From: Cricetomys ansorgei
Taxonomy: Eukaryota > Chordata > Mammalia > Rodentia > Nesomyidae
Direction of reading: 5' to 3'
NCBI GenBank assembly: GCA_026225945.1
Contig: JAMJFZ010001133.1
Span: forward strand, 18,207,501-18,271,500
Length of the DNA: 64,000 bases
In this document: piece after piece, positions 36,496 through 48,480 of the stretch
Numbering within the stretch: the first letter of the stretch is position 1
Layout of the letters: each line of letters opens with the position of its first letter
Notes under the pieces: generated by a model
The model's database searches: none
The model's input: the letters and a program-made list of their open reading frames with translations, nothing else
Told to the model about the DNA's origin: nothing
Position numbers and translations under genes: made by a program

Positions 36496-38570
36496 TATTC
36501 TCTCCAACAGTGTTCCCAACAACAGTGTCCACCTGAAGCTCACCCCTTCATCCTGAAGACACGGCCTTTTCACACCCAGGTGCTGGTGCTGGTTCTCACC
36601 CTGCCTCATCGAGACCCTGCTATGACCTCAGCATCACATCAAGATGAAGGTCCCTGGCTCCTCACCCAGCTTCCTCCCCAGTCATTTATCCCTCACGTAC
36701 TGTGATGCAGCCAGTCTCCTTGGAGATCCAAGGAAAAGCCAAGTTTATTTTCTCCTGAGGCCTTCCCATGATGATGTCCTCTGCCAGATTCCTCTTCTTC
36801 CAGACTGGCCTGAGGTTGCTTCTCACTAACTTGAGTCTCTGTAAAAGAGCCATTGTGGCAAGAGCTTCCTTGAGTTTCCTGTAAACCGGAAGTATTCACA
36901 TCTTGGCTACTTTCATTTCTCTCCCCGGCAGTTATCACTACTCACTGATTGGCTGATCAGTTGCTCCTCCCCATGTGTTCTCTTCTCCCTTATGTGGTTA
37001 TGCATAAGTGGCTACAATACGATGTTCAGTGCTGTGAGACACAACACACATTCACTAGAACAGCTTTCAGGATCAAATCCCTGTCTCCTGAGGTCATGCC
37101 TTTCATGCTTCCTAGACCTCAGCATCCTCAGCACCAAGACTCAGTGCCTTGCAAACAGCACTGGACTTGTCAGAAAGGTGAGGACCAGGGAAAACGTTTT
37201 CCTGGACTGATCCTCAGCCACGATTCTGCAGGGACCTGTGAAGGGAGGAGATAGGGAAGATCTCTGAAGTTAAAAACACCATGTCAAGCACTGGCTGTCA
37301 GAAGGATGCTGAGTGCCATCTTCAGAGCCCACCTTTGCTCCATGTGTTGCTCCTAGCCCCAGGTGCAGGCACATGCTGAAGAGACTGCGATGATAACATA
37401 CGGGGTTCTGCTTTCAGAAGCAGTTCGGCTGTGTCTGGAATACAGGAAAGCATAGGCCTGGAAACTGCCTCAGGTTCACTGTGTCAAAGCTCCTGCATGG
37501 AGTAGATATGTAGGCAGCCTCGAGCTGAATTCAACCAGATGAGATGATCCTTTCAATGTTAAGCCTTCCACTGACCTGGAAGAAGTAGGCCCTTGAGCCC
37601 CTCGCACAGGAAATGGCAGTGAGTGGCCAGGGAGCTTACTCTACACCAGATGTGGCTCTTCTGTTTAGCATCTGCCCCAGCTCTGAGAAGATTGTCATGG
37701 GGAAGGGCAAAGGGCCACCCCAGAAGAAGGAACTGGAGGGATCAGCTGGCGTGGAGCAGCTACCCCAAGCCAATGGATGCCAGCCTCTAGGATTAGAGCC
37801 AGCTGGCTAGGGACTGAGCTTTGGGGATTTTGGTCCTCTGGTCCTTTCCCTATCCATCCTAACCCCTCTCCCAGCATGAGAACAAGCACCCAGTGAGCCT
37901 CTGATCCTTGTTGACAAAATGATTCTGTGTGAGAGTTTGTGGCTGTATCTGTGCCTATATGTATACATGACTGTATGTAAAAGCACATAATATGATGTTG
38001 CATGAATGTTGTGTGACTATGCATGTGCATGTGTGCTAACCATGCCATTGCCCTTTCCTGGTCTGCAAAAGGCAATGTGTCCTAGAGTAGGGCAGGACTA
38101 GCATTCAGTTGAGGGACTTCCGGGAAACTGACCTCAACCGCCTCTTTGTTTCTGGGGAACAGGTGCCTCACATTTACACAGCCACACAGGCTTGCACAGA
38201 GAGGCAGCACCTCAGCAGCCATCCTCTGCAGGCAGGAGAAGATGCTCCTGTGAAACAGGAAGCCCTAAATGAACAGTTGGAGCATATGCTGATGCTGCTG
38301 TTCTGGTTCTCATCAGGCTGAATGGGGAAGAGAAGGGAGCGTTCACGCATCACACACCTTCTGATTGTGTGAATCGAAAGTTGCTTATTTTCATAGAGGA
38401 CAGGCTGTCTTTTGGGAGCAGGAAGCGCTTTTCTGGCTAAATCCAATTTTAAAATATTTTTGAGAAATTGCAAGACTTCCAATTGTCTATCAAATAGGAC
38501 CTGGTAAAAAAAAATTAATCACAGTTTATCACATAATGGAATTTCATATAGCCACTTAGAAAGAGAAAGC
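36496..38570. other. Intergenic stretch without recognised genes
   Basis: No exon recognised. 36700-36930 reads as a possible worn LTR on the minus strand ('caagtttattttctcct' as an inverted polyadenylation region) but I cannot name it. A TG/TA-alternating patch lies at 37925-38035. Confidence 0.4.
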
Positions 38571-38571
38571 A

Positions 38572-38745
38572 CAGCCAGGCATGGGGGTGCACACATGGGT
38601 CTGTTGCCCCAGAAATTCAGGCAGGAGGGTCAAGAGTCCAGACTAGAGCAATTTAATAAGACTCTGCCTCAAAATTATAGAGTACAACAATAAAGCACTT
38701 GCTAGAATACATGAGGCTCTGGATTCAGTCTCTACATTTCATAGA
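38572..38745 (+). repeat. B4-type composite SINE (B1+ID)
   Basis: A B1-like half ('cacagccaggcatgggggtg', 'agactctgcctcaaaa') runs directly into an ID-like half ('aagcacttgctagaatacat', 'gaggctctggattcagtctc'), as in B4 elements. Confidence 0.7.
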
Positions 38746-38949
38746 TAAATGAATGAATAACTAACTCATACTTTTAGAGAAAAAGAAAAGCAAGTAATAT
38801 GTACCGATACGCCTATGTGGCAGGCTGTCCATAAGGAGCATATCAGGGGAAAGGCAAGTCATGACACACTACTTACAGCATATACCCACCTGTGTCATGT
38901 TAAAACCATGGATACATGTGTAGAAATTTTGCTTCAAATCTTCCAAATT

Positions 38950-39282
38950 TGCTGTAGTTTGAATGTGAGATGTCCTCCATAGGTCCATGTGTCTTAGTCC
39001 TCAGCTGGTAATACTATCTTGGAACGCTGTGGAACTTTTAGGAGGTCGAGCCTGGGTGGACAGGGGCAGTTTTGGAGGGCTAACGTCTACCCTGCTTACA
39101 GCTCAGCTCTCTTCTTCCTTCAGGCGCACCACACAATAAGCACCAGTTACATGTGTCTGCCACCAGGGATTGAGCTGCCATGGCTTCCCCCATCTGGACC
39201 AGGCGCCAAAGTAAACCTCTCTTCTTTTAAGTCGCTTCTGACAGTATTTTATTATAGCAACAAGGAAAGTAACTGGGTACAA
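38950..39282 (+). mobile_element. ERVL-MaLR solo LTR, plus
   Basis: 'gtagtttgaatgtgagatgt' and 'cctccataggtccatgtgtc' at the start, and 'tattttattatagcaacaag' with 'gaaagtaactgg' at the end, follow a rodent MaLR LTR. The internal part is diverged. Confidence 0.75.
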
Positions 39283-40199
39283 CTGGCAGGTCTGGAACCA
39301 ACTGGAAAGTCACCCACTTAAGCTGGTAACAAAGAGTCCCCATGACAAAACAGGGTTGAAGACACAAAGGAAAGCGTTTACTTTTCACTTTTAACTCATT
39401 GGGATGGTTTGACTCATGACAACGGGCATGTAGGGTAGATGACGTGTCTGGGGTTAGACACCTGTGAAACAGCAAAATGATACAGCTGTTATCATAGGAT
39501 GGCTTTTGTGTGACAACCTGTTTCTGAAATCCCCAGGTGGTAGGAAGGGCTCCAGAATAAGCAGTGGGAAGAAGGGCACTTCCCTGGGCTGGAATAGAGC
39601 TCTGTGGAGGAGATGCTCCTCCTCAGGTGCTTGGCCCCCACAGACCCAACCATGCAGCCTGGGAGCATGCCTGGAGCCCTAGAATGCATGCATTGGTGGT
39701 GTTTTCACTGATAAAAACGATTTTTAATTCTGAATTTCATTTCAATGTGGCTTTTCAATCGGTTACACGTGAAAATATTTTTAGAAGGTTTTGGGAAAGA
39801 AGGATAAAGCATTTAAATGCTAGGAATATCAATAATTGAAAAAAGTAAATTTCTCTGCTACATTACTTGTCAATAAATATAAAGTATTTAAAATTTTGCA
39901 TGAAATAGCTGAATCCATGAGAAAATCAATATAGTCAAACACCGTACATGTTTATATATGTACATTTATATTTCTGTCCATTTGAAATCAATCTTGGGAC
40001 TATCCACCTTCAATGTCTTACCTCGGGTCAGACTCTCCAAAACCTGCAGAAGCCTTCATACGTTCAATGGGATACACTTTGGAAGATATGCTTATGTTGA
40101 TAAATGATCTATTAAAACAGACACATTGTTCTTAAAAATGCACGTTTGGATGAGATTACCCCATTTTATTAAATTCGCTTATTTCATGGTTTATTTATT
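39283..40199. other. Intergenic stretch without recognised features
   Basis: No gene recognised. AT-rich toward 39720-40000. Confidence 0.5.
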
Positions 40200-40365
40200 T
40201 ATTCGACAGAGGGGTGGTGAGGAGAAGGAATGCTTGCGTCACTGCACAAACATGAAAGCCAGAGAACAACTTGCAGCAGGATCATGTGGACCCCAGGGAT
40301 CAAACCCTGGTCATCAAGCTTGGCAGCAAGCACCTTAACAACTGAGCCTTCCCACTGGTCCTAGA
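40200..40365 (-). repeat. B3-like SINE, minus
   Basis: 'gaaagccagagaacaacttg' and 'gtggaccccagggatcaaac' with 'aagcaccttaacaactgagc' read as the reverse complement of a B3-type head. Confidence 0.75.
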
Positions 40366-40369
40366 TACT

Positions 40370-40950
40370 GTTTAAGTTCTTGCTGCTAATAGTCTGACTC
40401 AGCCTATCGTACGACTTGCAGAGAAAACTGAACACAACCTCTGTGGTACAAAGAAGAGCTCATTTAGAGAGCACAGGGCCCCCTCATTGTGTGACCATGG
40501 CATTCTGTTGATTCTGCATCTAGGTACTACCTCCCGTTATATGAGTTGGGTTGGAATTGACTTCCTGTCCTAGCCTAATTACTCAGATCTTCTTACTGAG
40601 CAAATAAGCATGGCCACTTTTTCTACAGTAGATCTTGAACAACTACAAATTCAAGGAGTTAAAGAGAGTCCTTATCCAAACTCACCTGAATGAATTAGAA
40701 AGCATTGGACAGATGTATTCTTTATTACAGGCATTAAAGCAGCAATCTCATTTAATAGAAATTTTGTAAATCCTTTCAAGAACTCAGTGAAACAATTGGG
40801 AAGACAACAACATTTTGCTGTAAAAACATTTATCACAATATTGTTTATACTAAAATAAGTAATCACATCACTGTCTGGAAATAGGATGTTGGTGAAGCTA
40901 ATTATGATTGATCTGTATAAAATTATGATGCTGTTAAACCTGATGTTAGA
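40370..40950. other. Intergenic stretch without recognised features
   Basis: AT-rich, with no gene recognised. It may contain old LINE remnants that I cannot assign. Confidence 0.45.
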
Positions 40951-40954
40951 ACCA

Positions 40955-41035
40955 GGGGTGTGGTTCAGCGACGGAGCACTTGCCTAACGTGCAGAAGGAT
41001 TTGGGTTCCAGCCCCTGCACCAGCGGGAAAAAGAG
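40955..41035 (+). repeat. ID SINE
   Basis: 'ggggtgtggttcagcgacgg' (A box), 'agcacttgcctaacgtgcag' and 'gggttccagcccctgcacc' (B box region), with a short A-rich tail. BC1/tRNA-Ala-derived ID element. Confidence 0.85.
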
Positions 41036-41070
41036 AACGTTTTCCCTTATGGTAAAGCTACCCACACAGG

Positions 41071-41460
41071 TGAGTTTTTGTCAAGCTGACATCATCTAGA
41101 GTCACCTGCAAAGAGGAATCCGCACTTGAGGACCTGCCTCCCTCACACTGGCCTGTGGGCAAGTCTGTGGGCGCATTTTCCTGATTAGTGATTGGTGTGG
41201 GAGGGCTCAGCTCACTGTGGGCACCGACTCCCCAGGGCTGCTGGTCCCCGTTGTATAAGACAGCAGGCTGAGCAAACCGTGAACACGAAGCCAGTGAGCA
41301 GGACTCCTCCGTGGCTCTGCATCAGCTCCTGCAGCAAGCTCATGCCTCCAGTCCCTGCTTCAGCTTCCCTCGACAGTGGACTACACGCTGTAAGATAAAC
41401 TGTCTCCTCCATGGGTTGCTTCTGGTCAGTGTTTAATCACAGCCAAAAAAGCAAACTACA
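41071..41460 (+). mobile_element. ERVL-MaLR solo LTR (MT/ORR1 group), plus
   Basis: Starts TGAGTTTTTGTCAAGCTGAC and continues 'cctgattagtgattggtgtg', 'gcatcagctcctgcagcaag', 'gtaagataaactgtctcctc', 'cacagccaaaa'. The AATAAA of the family reads GATAAA here. Confidence 0.8.
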
Positions 41461-41763
41461 AAAGCTCACATTGACAAAAAAAAAAAACTTTAAACATATA
41501 ATACATGTATACAATGGCAATCTAATGCCGTAAAATAAAATTCTGCCAATGTAAGCATGTCAACCAGGAAAAAAAAACCAATCTCTTAAACATCCTTGTT
41601 GTTAAAGGAGTTACTATGGTTTTTTTCCCCTCTTTTTTTATTCATCTGTTTCTTTTATATTGTAGAAGCAATACATGCACGTAAGTTTTAAGGATTCAAC
41701 AAGTTCAGAAAGGTAAACGAGGATATAAAATCATCCTTGTATCCAAACAAAAAGACTATTAGC

Positions 41764-41885
41764 TGAGCAGTGGTGGTGCATGCCTTCAATCCCAATACTT
41801 GGGAGGCAGAGGCAAGCAGATCTCTGTGAGTTTGAGGCCAGCCTGGCCTACAGAGAAACCCTGACTCAAAATACCCCCTCCCAAA
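41764..41885 (+). repeat. B1 SINE
   Basis: 'gagcagtggtggtgcatgcc', 'ttgggaggcagaggcaagca', 'gaggccagcctggcctacag', 'agaaaccctgactcaaaa'. Well preserved. Confidence 0.92.
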
Positions 41886-41929
41886 AAAAATATTATTTCT
41901 GTTTTCAAGGTTTGAGAGATGTTTTGGGG

Positions 41930-41974
41930 TACATGTGTGTGTGTGTGTGTGTGTGTGTTTCTACCATCGTGGCA

Positions 41975-42021
<47 letters not shown>

Positions 42022-42058
42022 CTGTCTGTGTGTGTATGTCTACCATCGTGGCATTTGT
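41930..42058 (+). repeat. (TG)n with duplicated 19-bp unique segment
   Basis: A TG run, then CTACCATCGTGGCATTTGT (41961-41979), a longer TG run, and the identical 19-mer again at 42040-42058. The TG-plus-unique unit has been tandemly duplicated with a 79-bp offset. Confidence 0.9.
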
Positions 42059-43350
42059 ATTCCAACCTTTTCTTTAATCACCAACTTAGACATTTTGTTT
42101 TGTTCTGTTTTGTTTGTATAACAATGACAGAGCCTGAACACAAAGCTCCGGACACAAGAGGCAAGCCTCCTTCCATGGTGCTACAGGCCAGAGAACCTAG
42201 ATATTTGTGGCATGTGTAGGGGTGTGCAGAGGAGAGCTCTTGCTGTCCTGGAGATAGCTTCCTGCTGCAGCGGGCACCTTAGCTTCATTTCCCCCATGCC
42301 CTGTTAGCCGGTCTCCTTGGACTTTTCACAGTGAAAGAAGAACTTCAGATTCGCTACTTACCCTCCCCCTACACAGTATTCCAAGTATGAATACTTGGCA
42401 AATCTATAGCTTTTTTACAGTATTGAGGTTTTTTGTATGTATGTTTATAAGTTAATTTTCCAGGCTTTGTGTACAAATTCACTATAAAACCTGAGAGCAC
42501 AAAGCTGTACTTATGATAATAAACTGTTCTGTATTTGTTATTGTCAGATTCTGTGAAGCTAGGGAGGCTGAGTGGACCCACAGAGAACACACAGACTTCT
42601 AATATGAACAAGGCTCTTTCAAGTCAGCCTCTTTCCTTTCTTTAAAAAGCCACAACACGTCTAAAGAGCCGCATGTTCTATTTTTGTTGAAAATTGGAAG
42701 TGATTATAATCTCCGGGCTACAACATTCAGGTAAAGGCTGTCCGGAAGAACACAGGATACAAAGCTGAAGGATCCTGGGAAGACAGGGTGGACAATGCTG
42801 AGAGGCCCCAGCATTAGCACTCTCCAGAAAGCACTGCTGACCTGAATGCAAGGCCTCTCCCCAAGGCAAGTGCTCCATCCCCCATGGCCACTGTGCATAC
42901 AGGGCTGAAGTCAAACAAGACCTGAGACAGGAGCCCTCCGGGTCAGGGTGAGCCCCTGAAGCAAAGGAAACGTTACTATGCAAGGGGTCAGATGGACAAT
43001 ATTTAATGATCTGCTGTTCTGACAACAGAAAAGGAGAAAATGTGTGAGCTGGAAAGCAGACTAGAAAGGAGACTACCTTACTTGATACCCAGCCATCCTT
43101 TGGATGGTGATTGAGGATACCCAGAAATTTAATAAGTGAGGACAGGGAAAAGGAAGATGGTAAAGATGAATGAAGAAAAGGAAGGAGAATGAAGAGGGAG
43201 AAGATAACTAGGAAGATGGGCACAAGTGTAAGAGTTTATTTAAAAATATAAAAAGAAAAGTAAAACTTACCCAAACACGCAGAACACTCAAAAAGAAAAA
43301 GAAAGAGACAGAGACAGAAAGAAGTTTTGCTTTCAAGCAGATAAAAAACC
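42059..43350. other. Intergenic stretch without recognised genes
   Basis: The 181-aa minus ORF at 42678-43223 has no recognisable domain. Its C-terminal part reads through ordinary DNA, and a purine-rich GAAGGAGA patch at 43140-43205 gives the leucine/serine-rich start. Confidence 0.5.
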
Positions 43351-43351
43351 A

Positions 43352-43778
43352 TGTCCTAGTCAGGATTACCATCGCTGTGATGAAACACCAGGAGCAAAAA
43401 CAAACTGGGGAGGAACAGGTTTATTCAGTTTGTACTTCAACATGGTTGTTCATCATCAAAGGAACTCAAACAGAACAGAAACTCAAGCAGGGTGGGAACC
43501 TGAAGGCAGGAAGTGATGTAGAGGCCATGGAGGGGTGCTTCATGGAGGCATGCTGCTTACTGGCTTGCTCCCATGACTTGCTGAGCCTGCTTTCTTATAG
43601 AACCCAGGACCACCATCCCAGGGATGGAACCACCCACAATAGGCTGGGCCCTGCTCAATCAAATCACAAGTAAGAAAATGCCTACAGCCCAATTTTATAG
43701 AGGCAATTTCTTAGTTAAGGTTCCCTTTTTTTAGATGACTCTAGTTTGTGTCGGGTTGACATAAGACTAGCCAGCACA
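43352..43778 (-). mobile_element. ERVL-MaLR solo LTR, minus, with near-complete ends
   Basis: Starts TGTCCTAGTCAGGATTACC and ends GACATAAGACTAGCCAGCACA, giving TG...CA termini. Flanking 5-mers AACCA (43347-43351) and GACCA (43779-43783) match at 4 of 5 positions, as expected for the 5-bp target-site duplication of this class. Confidence 0.85.
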
Positions 43779-43783
43779 GACCA

Positions 43784-44649
43784 TAAGAATCTATGGCACC
43801 AATATTGACAGCATAAGAAGTAGTTCTCTTCAGCAATGAGGGATCACAACACAGAAATGCAAGAAACTGGGGCTAAACCCAATGAAACAATGGAGGGGAT
43901 TGAAACAAACTTTCAGAGTTTAAGAAGGAATTCAAAGAAAAAAAATTTAACTACCAAAGAAAGTTGGAAGAGACAGAACAGGAAAGGATTACTGGCAAAA
44001 ATTAAGAGGCAGAGAATAGAAATAAAGAAAGGGTTAAAATATTAGCTAGAATTGTTGGCAGACCATGGTGATCCAAATATCCACAACTATATACTTCAAA
44101 GAAGAAAACCCAGATAATGAGCAAAGAAACTATTTAAAGATACAATTGAAGGAAGGTTCAGGGGAATAGAAAGCTTGGATGGGCATATAGAAATGATACT
44201 TTATACATTAGGGAAGGGTTGTCCAGAATTGTTTGTTAGCTCTGAGATATATCCTGGAACAAATTGAGTTTTAAAGATAAAGTGTCCCTTAAGCAAAAAT
44301 GTGAAGTTGTTTATCACAGGGGTTAGATCAGAATGGTATCAAGTGTCACAAGTCTCTTCAGGGCCAAATAATAATGGAGAAGTTCCAACAGTATTCTTAA
44401 GGGGAAATGCGTGGGCAAGTGTTTCAGATCCAACATAACTTTCTGGTGTAAACGCTTCCTACAAAGACTAGTGGCTCATGAAAGTCTCAGAATGGTCTTC
44501 TATATGAGATCCTCGGGGAAATTATCAAAGCATAGATTTCAGCTAAAACAAGAGACCTAGAGAAACTGATAAAAGAGCAGTAGGTAAATGCTAAATATAA
44601 GGAACTGTGGAACTAATACTATACAAACGTGGACTATGGAGTTACAACA
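43784..44649 (+). other. Unassigned degenerate A-rich segment, probably retroelement-derived
   Basis: Lies between the MaLR LTR and the LINE-1 3' UTR. The first 200 bp hold a lysine-rich 69-aa ORF (43836-44045). Beyond it all frames are broken by stops. Composition (A-rich sense strand) suggests retroelement coding remnants, either LINE or endogenous retrovirus. I could not assign a family. Confidence 0.35.
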
Positions 44650-45107
44650 GGATTCAAACATTGTTTTCCCTGACAGTTTAGAAGGGAGGCATCTGTAGTA
44701 TGAAAATGCTAAGAAAGAAGAATGTGGCAGCAAGAGGTTGGATTTCACCTCTAAAACAGTTAACCAAAATATAACACATACAGGTAATCAGTCACCCTGG
44801 GGAGGCCTCCTAGGAAGGGAGAATATGGAGCCTGAACCAGCCATCTTTCCTAACCAGGCAAGGCTTCCTCCAGTGGTGGGACCAGGTCACCAACCCAGCC
44901 ACAAAACGTTTGACTTACAGTCTGTCCTGCTTGTAAGATGTTCTAGGACAGTGATGGCACAGAACTAGGGTGAATGGCCAATCCCTAACTGGTCTAACTT
45001 GAGACCCACAAGAGGGAGCCCATGCCCAACACTGCCCGGATAGCCAGGAATCAGAAGCTGGATAGCCCTGAGGCCTAGGGTAGAACTAAACACTACTGGC
45101 GATAGAT

Positions 45108-45165
<58 letters not shown>

Positions 45166-46173
45166 GATAGGTGATAGATAGATGATAGATGATTGATAGA
45201 TAGATAGATGATAGATAGATAGTAGATAGATAGTAGATAGACAGTAGATAGATAGATGATAGATAGATAGATGATAGATAGATAGTAGATAGATAGATGA
45301 TAGATGATTGATAGATAGATAGATAGATGATAGATAGATAGTAGATAGATAGATGATAGATAGATGATAGATAGATGATAGATGATAGATAGATAAATGA
45401 TAGATAGATAGATGATAGGTAGATAAATGATAGATAGGTAGATAAATGATAGTAGATAGATAGTAGATAGATAGAGATAGATAAATATAAAAAAACACAA
45501 ATCATTGAAATGATTCCTAATGATATACTGCTATACTCATAGATTGGTGTCTAGCCCATTTGTCACCAAAGTGACTCTCTCCGGCAGCTAATGGGAGCAG
45601 ATGCAGAGACCGACCGCCAAACATTAGGTGGAGAGAGTCCAAATTAGAGAGCTCCACTGGATCCCTCCCCTTGGAGCTGAGGGAACCCCACAGAAGAAGG
45701 GGAGAAATGTGTATAGGAAGCAGAGGGTCGAGGTCACTAGATCAGTGCCAACAGAATCAACTAAGCAGGGCCCAGAGGGACTCAAGGCAGAGACTGAGGC
45801 AGCAGTCACAGAGCCTGCAAGGATCTGCACTAGGTCCCCTGAATACGTGTTATTGTTGTTAGCTTGATGTCTTTATGGGACTCCTAACAGTAGGAGGTAC
45901 TGTGCTTCTAACGTTTTGTCTGCTCATGGGACCCTCTTCCTCCTACTGGGTTGCCACGTCAGCCTTGCTACGAGGGTTTATGCTACTCTTATTAGAGCCT
46001 GTTGTGTCATGTTTGATTGATACCCCTGGGAGTACTGCTCATTTGCTAAAGGGAAGCAGAGGGGAAGTAGAACTGGAAGAGAGGAGAATATGTGCAAGGG
46101 AACTCTGGGGGGGAACTGGGGTCAAGATGTATTGTGTGAGAGAAAAATAAAACTTTAAATAAATAAATAATAA
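44650..46173 (+). mobile_element. LINE-1 3' UTR (rodent Lx-like), plus
   Basis: Recognised by 'aacttgagacccacaagagg', 'cagatgcagagaccgaccgc', 'ttcctcctactgggttgcca', 'gagggtttatgctactctta', 'ttgattgatacccctgggag' and 'ctaaagggaagcagagggg'. It ends in AAAATAAAACTTTAAATAAA and (AAAT)n. It is interrupted by the GATA array. The left boundary is uncertain. There is no intact ORF2. Confidence 0.8.
45102..45484 (+). repeat. (GATA)n array, about 380 bp
   Basis: The first 60 bp are pure GATA. The rest is a variant mosaic of GATA with GATGATA and GTAGATA units. The long minus-strand ORFs rich in I, Y, L and S are translations of this repeat. Confidence 0.95.
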
Positions 46174-46177
46174 GCCT

Positions 46178-46312
46178 TGTTCAGGGTGGCATTGCACACC
46201 TGTAATCTCAACACGGGGAGCCTGAGACAGTAGGAGCAAGAGTTTAGGGCCAGCCTGAGGTAGCAAGTTCAAGGCAAGCCAGCTAGAGAAAACTTGTCTC
46301 AGAAAAAAATGT
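46178..46312 (+). repeat. B1 SINE, diverged
   Basis: 'cacacctgtaatctcaacac', 'gggccagcctgaggtagcaa', 'cttgtctcagaaaaaaa'. Confidence 0.75.
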
Positions 46313-46537
46313 TCTGAAGTTTATAATTCATACAAGTATAGGCAAATTTAACAGTGTCACTAATCGCTAAAAACAAGATAACAGTATTAACCAAAGTTAA
46401 GTAAGAGATGGAAAAATGGCAGAGAAAAAGAGAGCAGGTAAATTTGATCATATTTTTTCATCAAGTAGCATTAAGTAGATATACTAGGGGAAATAAAGGC
46501 TTAAGTATTATCAGAAAAATATCCAAATAGTACATAC

Positions 46538-46752
46538 AGGGGGGTTGGAGAGGTGGTTCAGCTGTTTAGAGCACTTGTTGCTCTTGCAGATGACCTAGGT
46601 TCAATTCCCACGATCTCACAGCCATCTATAACTAAGTTCCGAGAGACTGGTGCCCTCTTCTGGATTCCGTGGGCATCGAGCACACATGTGGTGTGCATAT
46701 AAATACATTCGGGCAAAACATTCAAACACATAAAATAAAATAAGTAAACCTA
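46538..46752 (+). repeat. B2-like SINE
   Basis: 'ggttggagaggtggttcagc', 'agcacttgttgctcttgcag', 'gttcaattcccacgatctca', 'gtgccctcttctggattccg', and a terminal A-rich AATAAAATAAGTAAA. Confidence 0.88.
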
Positions 46753-47324
46753 AAAAACACTGGACTGCATAGAGGAAGCAAATATTTACATATTTACTAC
46801 ATACCGCATGGCTTTTTTTAAAAAAAATATCAAAAGATAAAACAAAATTTTAAAATTCGGATGAGTTCAAGAATTTCAATTTGGATAACAAAAAGTAAAA
46901 ACTAATTTACCCCTAAAGAGGTTAAAGAAAGCCAAATACATGAAAACAACGAAGAAAAGAAAATGTAACTTTTTAAAATGTTGAATATGATACAGTTTTT
47001 ACCAAAAAGTGTTTGTGAAAGGCAAAGAAAAGTAGCTATAAAACTAAAATGGATCAGTTTACAATGAGAATATAACTATATGTTTATATAATACGAAAAA
47101 TAATAGAAATTAGGAGAAACAGTTGTACACTGTTACGGTGAGAGACTGGGTCACTGTGATGTACGCAGTAGGCCAGAGGTGTAAAAACAAACAAGTTCCA
47201 GGCGCCATAATTAACAGACACAGCTGATTAATACACTTTCAGCATGACTCCTCCCAAATAGAAAACATGTATCTATTTCAAATGTTTGTATGGATTAACA
47301 AAAGAATAAATAGTAGAGCCAGGG
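46753..47324. other. AT-rich intergenic stretch, unassigned
   Basis: No gene recognised. A-rich on the plus strand, possibly an old LINE remnant. Confidence 0.4.
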
Positions 47325-47431
47325 AGCGAAACGGGTCAGCACTTACCACTGGCTTGATGACCAGAGATCTATCCATGGGGTCTATATTGTGGAAGGAGAG
47401 ACTTGCCCCTTAAGTTGTCCTCTGACCCACA

Positions 47432-47483
<52 letters not shown>

Positions 47484-47495
47484 CAAACACACATG
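47325..47495 (+). repeat. B3-like SINE with (CA)n tail
   Basis: A degraded head ('gggagcgaaacgggtcagca'), then 'gtggaaggagagacttgccc' and 'aagttgtcctctgacccaca', with about 25 CA units from 47430. Confidence 0.8.
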
Positions 47496-47827
47496 CATGT
47501 GTGCATACACAATAAATAAACAATATTCCCTAATCCTAAAGAAAAATAAGAAATCTAAGGGGTTCTTCTCCCTAAAAATGGAAGACTCTCTAGTAATGCT
47601 TTGATAAAAGAAGAAACATAAACATAAATTGAAGATTTGGGGGAAATAAAAGTATTTTGGAATCAGAATGAAGGTCTGTGGAACACAGCTAAGGCAGTAA
47701 GTAGAGGGACATTCCTACCTTAAATGTTTAGAATCAATAAAAATGGCCAAAGCTCACCAAATGAATAGACATATGGCTCCAAATTAGAGAAAGAGAAGCA
47801 TAAAGAGCTGAATGGCTCATTAAGTGA

Positions 47828-48015
47828 AAGGTTGGGCTGAGATGGCTGGGGATGGGCACCATTTTTCCAAAGGACCCAGGTTTGGTTCCCAGGACCCACA
47901 TCAACATAAAGCAGATCACGACCTCCTATAACTCCAACTCCAGGGAATCTGCTCCCTCTGTTGTCCCTCTGGTAACCCTGGGTACCAAGACACACTAATT
48001 AATTAATTAATTAAC
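47828..48015 (+). repeat. B2-like SINE
   Basis: 'gctgagatggctggggatgg', 'ggtttggttcccaggaccca', 'gctccctctgttgtccctct', ending in (AATT)n. Confidence 0.75.
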
Positions 48016-48044
48016 CAATTGCTTAAATTATATATGTACAGATA

Positions 48045-48480
48045 TATGCCAAGTAGAAGATGAGAGAAAATACCCCAGAAACTACAGAATCAAGAATAAA
48101 TGCCTAGAAATAAACTTAAGTATGAAGAGCATTAAAGGACAGAAAAGAAGCCTTGAATGCAAAGAAAGACAATATTATCTTGAAAAATATATAAAGATAT
48201 CACTAATCTTCAAATTAATTTATATATATAGAATGGCTTAATTAAACATCAAGATTATTTTAGAACAGAACTCGCCAAGTTCACATGAAAAAACAAACAC
48301 ACACCAGGAAATCCGAAATGCTATTAAACACACAAGGGGAACAGAGGGAGCCTAGATTGCTCTGCTGGCCAGCCAGATGCAGGATTTTGCTGTGGGCTGA
48401 AACCCAAGCTGGGGCCTTGAATACTCCAGATTCTGATGAAGCTATGTAGATTATTATTCAGAAACACTAAGAAAGGAACC
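48045..48480 (+). mobile_element. Degenerate LINE-1 ORF2 fragment, plus
   Basis: 'gaaataaacttaagtatgaa', 'aaatatataaagatatcact', 'aatcttcaaattaatttata' and 'catcaagattattttagaac' follow L1 ORF2 (reverse transcriptase C-terminal side) in order. All frames are interrupted. Confidence 0.6.

Noticed and set aside
40955..41035. tRNA-like A and B boxes suggesting a tRNA gene
   Set aside because: Matches an ID SINE with an A-rich tail. No tRNA cloverleaf with intact acceptor pairing was evident.
42678..43223. 181-aa minus ORF upstream of the gene
   Set aside because: No recognisable domain or homology, and the N-terminal part is low-complexity from a purine-rich patch.
45102..45484. CRISPR-like regular repetition
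   Set aside because: The repeat unit is 4 bp with no spacers, so this is a microsatellite in a mammalian genome.
44965..45505. Three overlapping 135-177-aa minus ORFs rich in I, Y, L and S
   Set aside because: All are translations of the GATA array in different frames.
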